This document shows, one piece after another, positions 1-6,057 of a stretch of 10,040 bases of DNA (the stretch's first letter is position 1; each line of letters begins with the position of its first letter). The stretch is from Holosporales bacterium (GTDB lineage: Bacteria; Pseudomonadota; Alphaproteobacteria; RUG11792): positions 1-10,040 of the forward strand of contig JAITTR010000031.1 of NCBI GenBank assembly GCA_031286725.1, in the 5' to 3' direction. The notes beneath the pieces were generated by a model, which saw nothing but the letters and a program-made list of their open reading frames with translations, was not told the DNA's origin and made no database searches. The translations under genes and the position numbers were made by a program.

Positions 1-479
1 ACGGGGCAGGAGCAGCCGTTTTACAACCGTCTGGTGATAACGCAAGAGGAATAATAGCAACTAAATTGTATTCCGACGGAACTAAGTATGATTATATTTT
101 ATCTCATGACGGCCCTCAAAACGGATACAGAGGTTATACGACAATGATGGGGCGAGCCGTTTTCAAATATGCTATAGAGTATATGACGATCTCTATAAAC
201 GAGATATTGGAAGAGAATAATATGACGATGAGAGATATCGATTGGATTGTTCCTCATCAAGCGAATAAAAGAATTCTAGAATCGCTTTGTAAATTAAAAG
301 ATTTCCCTATGGAAAAGGTTGTGATATCTATACAAGAGCATGCCAATACTTCCGCCGCGTCTATTCCTTTGGCGATGAGCCAAGCTATTGAATCCGGTCA
401 AATAAAAAAAGGGGATACTCTTTTATTAACGGCTTTGGGCGCTGGGCTCTCTTGGGGATCGGCAATAATTAAATTATAA
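1..479 (+). CDS. fabH: 3-oxoacyl-[acyl-carrier-protein] synthase III (KAS III), 3' part only
   Basis: FabH condenses acetyl-CoA (or another short acyl-CoA) with malonyl-ACP and so starts type II fatty-acid synthesis in the cytoplasm. The gene enters from the left edge; the reading frame begins at base 3 and 158 codons are visible. The visible part covers the C-terminal half of the thiolase fold. It has GAGAAVL at the start, GRAVFKYA, then PHQAN with the catalytic His (codon 255-257), HANTSAAS with the catalytic Asn (codon 345-347), and the closing GAGLSWGSA loop. The catalytic Cys lies upstream, outside the window. The frame is intact to TAA. A TTG at 66 is an internal codon, not a start. The HIT gene follows after 16 bp, so co-transcription is likely. 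The family call is firm; only the N-terminal half is unseen. Confidence 0.95.
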   Translation, partial: GAGAAVLQPSGDNARGIIATKLYSDGTKYDYILSHDGPQNGYRGYTTMMGRAVFKYAIEYMTISINEILEENNMTMRDIDWIVPHQANKRILESLCKLKDFPMEKVVISIQEHANTSAASIPLAMSQAIESGQIKKGDTLLLTALGAGLSWGSAIIKL

Positions 480-485
480 TATTTT

Positions 486-489
486 GGAG
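486..489 (+). promoter_or_regulatory. ribosome binding site of the HIT-family gene
   Basis: GGAG lies 6 nt before the ATG at 496. It decides the start: the in-frame TTG at 484 overlaps this site and would add only four residues before the canonical MAYNKDN start. Confidence 0.7.
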
Positions 490-495
490 AAAAGT

Positions 496-837
496 ATGGC
501 TTATAATAAAGACAATATATTTTATAAAATTATACGAAAAGAAATAAAATCTAATACAGTTTTAGACGAGAAACATTTCATAGCGATTCACGATATTTCG
601 CCAAAATCTCCCGTTCATATTTTAGTAATTCCAAAAGGTTGTTACGTAGATTATTACGATTTTGTAACTAACGCGACAACCGAAGAAATCGTCGATATAC
701 ACAAAGGCGTCGCCAAAATTATCGATATGACAAATTTGAACAAAGGCGGATATAGGTTAATTACAAACTCAGGAAAATTCGGTATGCAAGAGGTTATGCA
801 TTTCCATATACACGTAATGGGAAACGCTTCGAACTAA
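496..837 (+). CDS. HIT family (Hint/HinT-like) nucleotide-binding hydrolase
   Basis: Histidine-triad proteins of the Hint branch hydrolyse purine nucleoside phosphoramidates and adenylates, typically as cytoplasmic homodimers. The 113-residue product has the normal Hint length. It opens with DNIFYKIIRKEI and continues with the HILVIPK strand. It ends with the signature QEVMHFHIHVMG, in which H102, H104 and H106 form the triad; by analogy with Hint proteins, the middle His would be the nucleophile. The start is the ATG at 496, placed by GGAG 6 nt upstream. Its stop codon abuts the ileS ribosome binding site, with 9 bp between the genes, which suggests one transcript. A link to ileS is attractive because Hint enzymes can cleave aminoacyl-adenylates, but that is inference. 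Substrate cannot be told from sequence. The family call is firm. Confidence 0.93.
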   Translation: MAYNKDNIFYKIIRKEIKSNTVLDEKHFIAIHDISPKSPVHILVIPKGCYVDYYDFVTNATTEEIVDIHKGVAKIIDMTNLNKGGYRLITNSGKFGMQEVMHFHIHVMGNASN

Positions 838-842
838 GGAGA
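838..842 (+). promoter_or_regulatory. ribosome binding site of ileS
   Basis: A GGAGA sequence directly follows the HIT stop codon and lies 4 nt before the ileS ATG. The stop codon and ribosome binding site together form TAAGGAGA, the arrangement expected for tightly packed operon genes. Confidence 0.7.
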
Positions 843-846
843 AAAT

Positions 847-3636
847 ATGGATAATGAAAACAAAAAATTAAAAGATACGGTTTTTCTGCCCAAAACGTCT
901 TTTCCTATGAAGGGCGATTTAGCTAATAAAGAACCGCTTATGGTTGAAGAGTGGGAAAAATCAAACATATTTTCGCAAGTTCGCGAAGTTTCAAAAAATC
1001 GAAAGAAATTTATTTTACATTTTGGTCCTCCATACGCCAACGGGTCAATTCATATGGGACACGCTTTAATTGGAATATTAAAAGACGCTGTTACGAAATC
1101 CTATCAAATGTTGGGGTATGACGTGCCTCTTGTTTTGGGATGGGATTGCCACGGCTTACCGATAGAATGGAAAGTAGAAGAAGATTATATAAAGCAAGGA
1201 AAAAAAAGAGAAGAAGTTCCCATTGTCGAGTTTATGGCGAAATGTAGAGGATTTGCGGAAAAGTGGAAAAATATTCAAAAAGAGGAATTTAAAAAATTAG
1301 GGATAATCTTCGATTTTGAAAATCCATACAGCACAATGGACAAAGAATCTGAGGCAATTATTTGCGAGAAGTTTTTCGAGATAGTTAAAAAAGGCTTGGT
1401 ATATCGAGGGAAAAAGCCGGTTATGTGGTCAGTTGTCGAAAAAACGGCCTTAGCGGAAGCGGAGCTTGAATATCATGACAAAGTCTCAGACGCTATTTTC
1501 GTGAAATTTCCAATAGCGAAAACGGACTTAAACATATTAAAAGACGCGTTTGCGATAATATGGACTACTACCCCTTGGACTATTCCTGGAAATAGAGCCA
1601 TCGCTTATTCCGAGGATTTTGATTACGTATTAATAGAACATAATGGAGAGAAATACTTAATCGTAGAATCGAGACTCGATACATTTTCGATAGAAGGAAA
1701 TATTCAAAATTATTCCATAGTTGAAAAAGTAAAAGGTAAAGATTTAATTGGAACGATCTGTCACCACCCGTTGAGAAACATAGGATTTTCGATTGAAGTT
1801 CCAATGTTGCCAGCCGATCATGTTACAGACGATACCGGAACCGGCTTAGTGCATACTGCTCCGGCTCATGGACTTGAAGATTTCATGCTTGGCGAAGAAT
1901 ATGATCTTCCAATAGAGAACGTGGTAAACGCCGACGGGACGCTTTCGGAAGCTTTGCCTTATTTCAAAGGCGAACATGTTTTTCAAGTTAACCCGAAAAT
2001 AATAGACGAATTGCAAAAATCTGGAAATTTGATTCACTCATACAAGATTACCCACAGCTACCCGCATTCTTGGAGATCGAAGGCTCCTTTGATTTTTAGA
2101 ACTACGACGCAATGGTTTATTTCAATTTCCAAAATAAGAGAAAAATTGTTGAGCGAGATAGATAAAACTAAATGGTTCCCAAACGGATACGTTAACAGAA
2201 TAAGGAGTATGGTTGAAAACAGACCCGACTGGTGTATTTCAAGGCAGAGGATTTGGGGAGTTCCAATCGCTCTTTTTATAAACAAAAAAACAAACGGAAT
2301 CTTAGAAGACGACGAGGTTTTTAACAGGATAGTTGAAACTTTTAAAAACGAAGGGATAGAAGCTTGGCGCGCAAAATCTGATAGTTATTTCCTTGGAGCA
2401 AAATATGATCCAAATGATTTTATAAAAGTCTCTGATACTCTTGAAGTTTGGTTTGATAGCGCTTGTTCTCATCACTACGTTTTAGAAAAAAGACCGGATC
2501 TTTCATGGCCTGCTGATCTTTATTTTGAAGGATCTGACCAACATAGAGGATGGTTTCAATCGTCGTTGGTCGAATCTGTTTGCGTTAAAAATCAAGCTCC
2601 ATATAAAAACGTCGCGACAAACGGATTCGTCCTCGATAAAAACGGGAGAAAAATGTCTAAATCTATAGGCAACGTTATCTCGCCGGACGATGTTATAAAC
2701 AAATTCGGAACGGATGTTTTAAGACTATGGGTATTAAATTCCGATTACTCCGAAGATATAAGAATAGGGGACGAAATATTAATTCGACAACAAGACGTAT
2801 ATAGAAGATTCAGGAATACTATTAGATATCTTCTTGGCGTTACTTCCGACTATAAAGAAGAAAACGAAATTCAATATGAGAAGTTGCTGGAATTAGAAAA
2901 GTTAATATTACATAATCTCTACGAATTGGATTTCTTATTAAGATCTTCTTTGGAAGAATATAATTTTCAAAGATTTTATTCCGCGTTACATAATTTCTGT
3001 TCAAACGAATTGTCCGCCTTTTATTTCGATATCAGAAAAGACGTAATTTACTGCGATAGACTAGACAGTCATATTAGGCTTTCGTGTTTGAGCGCGATGA
3101 ATAAAATATTCTTACATATTGTTCATTGGCTAGCTCCCGTTTTGAGTTTCACTGCGGAAGAAGCTTGGATGCATTATCCTTTAAATCGAGAAAAGAAAAG
3201 CGTCTTCTTAAATACGTTTCCCGCGATCCCTTCCAACTGGAGTAACGCTTTGTTATTAGAAAAATGGAACATAATAAAGGAAGCTAGAAAAGTAATAACA
3301 AGCACGTTAGAAACCGAAAGGTTTGCGAAGGTCATAGGTTCTAGTTTGGAAGCTGAGATTTTGGTTTATGTTAACGATAGAAATATATATGAGACTTTAT
3401 CGTCTATAGATCTTTCCGAAATATCCATAGTTTCTAAAGCTACGATAGTAAACGCTCAAAAACCGGCAAACGTAACAACAAGCGAGAATATAAACATTGG
3501 GGTAATAGTAAAAAAGGCAGACGGCGTTAAATGCGATAGATGTTGGAAAATTTCGGAAAACGTTTTGGACAAGGAAACGGAGTACGGAATTGTAAAGTTA
3601 TGCGAAAGATGCGCGGAGCTTTTAATATGTCGCTAA
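847..3636 (+). CDS. ileS: Isoleucyl-tRNA synthetase
   Basis: IleRS charges tRNA-Ile with isoleucine in the cytoplasm and edits misactivated valine. The 929-residue product has the full class I layout. The HIGH box is HMGH at residues 69-72. The CP1 editing domain has TTTPWT at 240-245, the GTG loop near 331 and the conserved Asp of GLEDF at 344, matching the editing Asp of known enzymes. WCISRQRIWG begins near 462. The KMSKS loop is at 602-606. An anticodon-binding helical domain follows, then a C-terminal zinc ribbon with CDRC at 896-899 and CERC at 919-922. This C-terminal zinc finger marks the common bacterial (type 1) IleRS. The start has GGAGA just upstream. In many proteobacteria lspA follows ileS; here a palindromic element and lptC follow instead. 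No frameshift or missing key residue is seen. Confidence 0.98.
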   Translation: MDNENKKLKDTVFLPKTSFPMKGDLANKEPLMVEEWEKSNIFSQVREVSKNRKKFILHFGPPYANGSIHMGHALIGILKDAVTKSYQMLGYDVPLVLGWDCHGLPIEWKVEEDYIKQGKKREEVPIVEFMAKCRGFAEKWKNIQKEEFKKLGIIFDFENPYSTMDKESEAIICEKFFEIVKKGLVYRGKKPVMWSVVEKTALAEAELEYHDKVSDAIFVKFPIAKTDLNILKDAFAIIWTTTPWTIPGNRAIAYSEDFDYVLIEHNGEKYLIVESRLDTFSIEGNIQNYSIVEKVKGKDLIGTICHHPLRNIGFSIEVPMLPADHVTDDTGTGLVHTAPAHGLEDFMLGEEYDLPIENVVNADGTLSEALPYFKGEHVFQVNPKIIDELQKSGNLIHSYKITHSYPHSWRSKAPLIFRTTTQWFISISKIREKLLSEIDKTKWFPNGYVNRIRSMVENRPDWCISRQRIWGVPIALFINKKTNGILEDDEVFNRIVETFKNEGIEAWRAKSDSYFLGAKYDPNDFIKVSDTLEVWFDSACSHHYVLEKRPDLSWPADLYFEGSDQHRGWFQSSLVESVCVKNQAPYKNVATNGFVLDKNGRKMSKSIGNVISPDDVINKFGTDVLRLWVLNSDYSEDIRIGDEILIRQQDVYRRFRNTIRYLLGVTSDYKEENEIQYEKLLELEKLILHNLYELDFLLRSSLEEYNFQRFYSALHNFCSNELSAFYFDIRKDVIYCDRLDSHIRLSCLSAMNKIFLHIVHWLAPVLSFTAEEAWMHYPLNREKKSVFLNTFPAIPSNWSNALLLEKWNIIKEARKVITSTLETERFAKVIGSSLEAEILVYVNDRNIYETLSSIDLSEISIVSKATIVNAQKPANVTTSENINIGVIVKKADGVKCDRCWKISENVLDKETEYGIVKLCERCAELLICR

Positions 3637-3779
3637 TCTTAGAAACGGGGGCGGCAGCCGCGCCAGCAAAGCTGGCTAGCGAACCCTTCGGGCATGCCGG
3701 GCGGCTCTTTCAAAAGAGCCGCCTCGGCCGCCGCTCCTTGAACCTGTTTCGTAAAAAACGTGTTAAAATTATGGAATGA
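3627..3779 (+). CDS. Possible 50-residue reading frame running through the palindromic element
   Basis: This frame starts at an ATG inside the last codons of ileS. It has GGAG at 3615-3618, 8 nt upstream, so the initiation signal is plausible. It then crosses the whole GC-rich palindrome without a stop and ends at TGA 3777-3779, overlapping the lptC start as ATGA. The predicted peptide is Ala/Arg/Lys-rich with a basic tail (FRKKRVK) and resembles no family I recognise. GC-rich palindromes often stay open by chance because stop codons are AT-rich, so translation is unproven. Other readings are: an accidental frame; a leader that couples ileS and lptC translation; or the start of a lost gene into which the element inserted. 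Rickettsial palindromic elements are known to be carried within reading frames, which makes the case worth recording. Confidence 0.22.
   Translation: MSLILETGAAAAPAKLASEPFGHAGRLFQKSRLGRRSLNLFRKKRVKIME
3642..3750. repeat. GC-rich cloverleaf-like palindromic element
   Basis: About 109 bp of strongly GC-rich sequence is set in AT-rich surroundings. The outermost arms are GAAAC (3642-3646) and GTTTC (3746-3750). Next is a 13-bp stem, 3648-3660 with 3725-3737, having one G-T pair and one mismatch. Inside are three hairpins: GCCAGC-AAA-GCTGGC (3662-3676), CCC-TTC-GGG (3684-3692), and a perfect 11-bp stem (3700-3710 with 3713-3723) with a 2-nt loop. The whole can fold as a cloverleaf in either strand. 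The form is that of a dispersed palindromic element (REP or rickettsial-palindrome type). No second copy lies in this window, so repetition in the genome is inferred. It has no T-tract and is a poor intrinsic terminator, but it could stabilise or attenuate the ileS-lptC transcript. Confidence 0.85.
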
Positions 3780-4297
3780 TATTAAGGATTTTTAAATATA
3801 TTGTTTTTATTACCGTAGCGTGTATCGTATCTTTTTATTTGTCTCAAAAAGATTCCAATGAAAATAAAAATCCTAGCATTAATTTAAAGAAAAATCTCGC
3901 ACATTCTATAGCTTATTCCATCAATATAAAAGGAGGAAAGCTAGATATAACTGCAGAAAACGCTTCGTTTCCTCAAAATTTAGACTCTGTTATTCTCAAA
4001 AAAATAAACGCTAATTTTATATCTAAATCTAAGAATATAAAAATTTCTTCGGATAAATGCGATTTATATCCTAAAAAGAAAAAAGCTTTTTTCGGACCAA
4101 ATGTAGTTGTAAATAGCAAGGATTGGAATTTAAAAACTAATTCCGCAATATTAGATTGGAAAGCTAATTCTTTAAGCGGAAACTCGAAATTATTCGGAAC
4201 TAACAAAGGAATAAGAATTTCAGCAAGTGGATTTTCTATAAAAGAAAACGGAGAAATCATACTAAAACATGCTAAAATAACCAAGCGTACTAAATAG
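3776..4297 (+). CDS. lptC: LptC, inner-membrane anchored LPS export protein
   Basis: LptC takes lipopolysaccharide from the LptBFG transporter and passes it to LptA. It is anchored in the inner membrane with its beta-jellyroll in the periplasm. The 173-residue product has one N-terminal membrane segment (about residues 5-23, KYIVFITVACIVSFYLS), then a soluble beta-rich domain with alternating hydrophobic strands. It ends in an ISASGF-x4-NGEI-type repeat typical of the LptC/LptA fold. Sequence identity to well-known LptC proteins is low, so the call rests on fold features, length and the following lptA gene. The ATG at 3776 lacks a clear ribosome binding site and overlaps the stop of a short upstream frame as ATGA, so coupled or leaderless initiation is possible. 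The 3' end is separated from the lptA start by about 130 bp. Confidence 0.85.
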   Translation: MILRIFKYIVFITVACIVSFYLSQKDSNENKNPSINLKKNLAHSIAYSINIKGGKLDITAENASFPQNLDSVILKKINANFISKSKNIKISSDKCDLYPKKKKAFFGPNVVVNSKDWNLKTNSAILDWKANSLSGNSKLFGTNKGIRISASGFSIKENGEIILKHAKITKRTK

Positions 4298-4367
4298 ATT
4301 GAAAAGATAAAGAGTTTTTAACTAATTTTTATTTAAAAGCTGGCCCTTACAGGTTTTTGGGCTTAAT

Positions 4368-4373
4368 AGGAGG
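4368..4373 (+). promoter_or_regulatory. AGGAGG motif upstream of lptA (start-site ambiguity)
   Basis: A perfect AGGAGG lies 10 nt before an in-frame TTG at 4384. Using that TTG would lengthen LptA by 16 residues and put an acidic stretch before the hydrophobic signal core. The ATG at 4432 gives a normal compact signal peptide and has its own weaker GGA 7 nt upstream, so the role of this strong site is unclear. Confidence 0.45.
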
Positions 4374-4431
4374 CTATAATAAATTGAAGAAGACGGACTA
4401 TCTTTTGATTTTCTCTAATTTGGAAAATCTG

Positions 4432-4902
4432 ATGCGCTTATTATTTTTGTTGTTATTTATAGCCTCCGCTCATGCTTTCGAAACGAATTCCGACGAAATG
4501 TCGTTTGACTTAAATAACAATACCTGTATTTTAAACGGAAACGCGGAAGTAAAATTTGGTTCGAATGGAGAAAACGTATTTAAAGCGGATAGCATAACGA
4601 TCGAATACATAACTAAGGATTTGAAAAAGCCAAAAAAGATAAACGCTAGAGGAAATATTCATTTTTATAATAAGGACATATCCATAAAATCGAATTATTG
4701 TAAATTTGATATGACATATATAGAGTTTTATGACAAAGTTATTATAAAAAATTCGGAATTTGGAGAAATTATTGCGGATCAGGCGAAATATAATACAAAA
4801 ACAAAAAAAATAATTATAACTTCTAAAAATAAAGTAAAGTTAAAAATTAGCGATAAAAAATCTAAAGAATTAGAAAAAATCGGAAAAAAGGCATTTAAAT
4901 AG
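4432..4902 (+). CDS. lptA: LptA, periplasmic LPS bridge protein (OstA-like)
   Basis: LptA molecules stack in the periplasm to form the beta-jellyroll bridge that carries LPS from LptC to LptD. From ATG 4432 the product has 156 residues, usual for LptA. It starts with a signal peptide, MRLLFLLLFIASAHA, with likely cleavage after Ala15. The OstA/LptA repeats follow: an SDEMSFDLNNNTCILNGNAEV strand pair, then FKADSITIEY and a run of short strands with the NARGNIHF pattern. The C-terminal tail is Lys-rich. An alternative TTG start at 4384 is served by AGGAGG at 4368-4373. In many alphaproteobacteria lptB comes next; here an apparently gene-free stretch follows, so lptB must lie elsewhere or be missing. 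The family call is strong because fold, signal peptide and lptC neighbour agree. Confidence 0.92.
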   Translation: MRLLFLLLFIASAHAFETNSDEMSFDLNNNTCILNGNAEVKFGSNGENVFKADSITIEYITKDLKKPKKINARGNIHFYNKDISIKSNYCKFDMTYIEFYDKVIIKNSEFGEIIADQAKYNTKTKKIIITSKNKVKLKISDKKSKELEKIGKKAFK

Positions 4903-4921
4903 GCAAAAATCTGTCTTTTGC
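4903..4921 (+). terminator. Weak candidate hairpin after lptA
   Basis: GCAAAA (4903-4908) pairs with TTTTGC (4916-4921) across a 7-nt loop immediately after the lptA stop. The stem is AT-rich and no long T-tract follows, so it is a poor intrinsic terminator. It is listed because it is the only stem right at the end of the operon. Confidence 0.25.
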
Positions 4922-5269
4922 TTCATAAGAACTTTCTAGAAATTATATTCTCTGATAAAGAAGTATGCCAGAATAGGGAGCCTTCAAACTAAAGGTAGGT
5001 ATTTCTTAACAGGAACCAAGAGCGAGATGCTTTCGATAGGAAGCCGAGTAGAGTCTATGGCAGCCTGCGTTATCACGGGCTTTTCCCGGGGGAGGCGGTT
5101 TAATGTGCCTCTTCACACTTTCCACGTATTCCTCTGAGAAACTCTTTTGCTTCTCCTTAACCCAATCCAATCGCCAAGCGTAACCTTACTAAACTCTTGC
5201 TATTATCCAAACGAGGGAAATCAGAAACTTCTTTAGTATAACCTCCTGCTGTACCAAGAGTAAAGAAAG

Positions 5270-5341
5270 CGGGAGAAGGTAAGTCGGCTTACTGCTTTAT
5301 TAAATTTTTCAAGCAAAGTAATTCAGAATAACAATCTCCCG
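5270..5341. other. Nested inverted repeat, candidate RNA fold
   Basis: A 7-bp arm, CGGGAGA (5270-5276) with TCTCCCG (5335-5341), encloses a tight hairpin GTAAG-TCGG-CTTAC (5279-5292) that can extend through AAG/CTT with a small bulge. It lies at the distal end of the gene-free region. The secreted-protein gene on the minus strand converges toward it, so it could also act in 3'-end formation. Function is unknown. Confidence 0.4.
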
Positions 5342-5397
5342 TTCCCTATCATCTTTCAATCATCAGCTTCATATATAAAAAATCCCTCTTAGCTTTA

Positions 5398-5988
5398 TTA
5401 CGAAACAGTACTAGCTTCCTCCGTTATTGGAGCCGGAGCATCTGCCGGAACTGTAGGGGAAGAAGAGCCTGCCTCTGGCACTGGCGGTTCCGCAACATTA
5501 AGATCTACAGGAGGAGTTGTTACGCCACCTTCTTCAACAGCCGGCGACATACCAGCGGTGCCTGTCCCGCCAGAGGCTCCAAAATCAGTTGGCATATCCG
5601 TTTCTTTCCTTATATCTTCCATTACTTCGTCTATAGTTCTTTGAGCGTCCTCAAAAAACATTCTCGCTTCTTCTATCGTTGCAGGATCGCTTGAATCTGA
5701 AAAGCCTCTCGCGTCAATTGACGCTTTTAGCTCATTCAATCTTCTCGCTTGCTCTGAATTTGGCTCTACTATTTTTGACAATTCGTCTGCAGCTCCCCAC
5801 AGATCTCCAAATCCATTGCTAAAATTTGTATTGTTCATTATATAGCTTCTAGCTTCGCTCATTTTTCCCGATACTATAGAAAAGCTATCTTGAGCTAAGC
5901 TTTTATCCACTCCTTCGCCTAAAATCCCCGCAAACGAACAAGTAGACAGCATAACGGCTCCCATTAGTCCCAAACATATTTTCTTCAT
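5398..5988 (-). CDS. Small secreted acidic protein with Pro/Ala-rich tail, function unknown
   Basis: I do not recognise a family. The 196-residue product has a clear signal peptide (MKKICLGLMGAVMLSTCSFA) with likely signal-peptidase-I cleavage after Ala20. LSTC is a poor lipobox because Thr precedes the Cys, so a lipoprotein is less likely. Residues 24-130 look helical and acidic (SEQARRLNELKASID, ATIEEARMFFEDAQRTIDEVMEDI). Residues 136-196 are low-complexity, rich in Pro, Ala, Gly, Ser, Thr and Glu, with no positive charge. No Cys remains after cleavage. AGGAG lies 9 nt before the ATG. It follows mltG on the same strand after 69 bp and may share its transcript. Such a disordered tail suits an exported, surface or periplasmic protein. 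In a host-associated bacterium an effector role is possible but nothing in the sequence proves it. Confidence 0.8.
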   Translation of the reverse strand: MKKICLGLMGAVMLSTCSFAGILGEGVDKSLAQDSFSIVSGKMSEARSYIMNNTNFSNGFGDLWGAADELSKIVEPNSEQARRLNELKASIDARGFSDSSDPATIEEARMFFEDAQRTIDEVMEDIRKETDMPTDFGASGGTGTAGMSPAVEEGGVTTPPVDLNVAEPPVPEAGSSSPTVPADAPAPITEEASTVS

Positions 5989-5997
5989 TTCTTCTTT

Positions 5998-6002
5998 CTC
6001 CT
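5998..6002 (-). promoter_or_regulatory. ribosome binding site of the secreted-protein gene
   Basis: On the minus strand AGGAG lies 9 nt before the ATG that ends at 5988, in an A-rich leader. It supports this start, which also gives a normal signal peptide. Confidence 0.65.
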
Positions 6003-6057
6003 TGTAAATAAATCATTCTTTTTTTGTCTCACCTTCTTTTACTTTATCTTCTAATAG

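Larger units (their letters stand above)
4903..5397. other. Gene-free stretch with GC-rich island and several stems; possible structured RNA or decayed element
   Basis: No long reading frame fits here on either strand. Base composition changes sharply: 5041-5100 is about 60% G+C against AT-rich neighbours. Local stems include CGGG/CCCG (5076-5079, 5085-5088), GAGGC/GCCTC (5092-5096, 5107-5111), GTAAG-TCGG-CTTAC (5279-5292) and an enclosing CGGGAGA/TCTCCCG pair (5270-5276, 5335-5341). Short open stretches exist in several frames, for example 4940-5137 on the plus strand, but none has convincing initiation or family features. The sequence does not show the signature regions of RNase P RNA, tmRNA, SRP RNA or tRNA. 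A bases-only resemblance of 4962-4979 to a group II intron 5' end (GTGYG-type) is too weak to name it. Either a structured noncoding RNA or a relic of an insertion would explain it. Confidence 0.5.

Noticed and set aside
834..2285. Antisense open frames within hit/ileS (834-1040, 1580-1804, 1846-2037, 2058-2285)
   Set aside because: They lie inside the intact ileS frame, have no ribosome binding site or family features, and are shadows of its codon use.
3973..4284. 103-codon antisense frame inside lptC
   Set aside because: It is fully contained in lptC on the other strand, with no initiation signal or recognisable domain.
4920..5373. 8-bp direct repeat GCTTCATA (4920-4927 and 5366-5373) as a target-site duplication bounding a mobile element
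   Set aside because: The bases just inside the two copies are not inverted repeats of each other, and an 8-bp match in AT-rich DNA can occur by chance.
4903..5397. RNase P RNA, tmRNA, SRP RNA or 6S RNA in the gene-free stretch
   Set aside because: I looked on both strands for the conserved RNase P core, a tmRNA T-arm or tag, and the SRP GGAAG-type loop, and found none. For 6S RNA the end segments do not pair in the required way.
5398..5988. Lipoprotein assignment for the secreted protein (LSTC at residues 14-17)
   Set aside because: Thr just before the Cys departs from the lipobox, and a better signal-peptidase-I site (SFA) follows three residues later.
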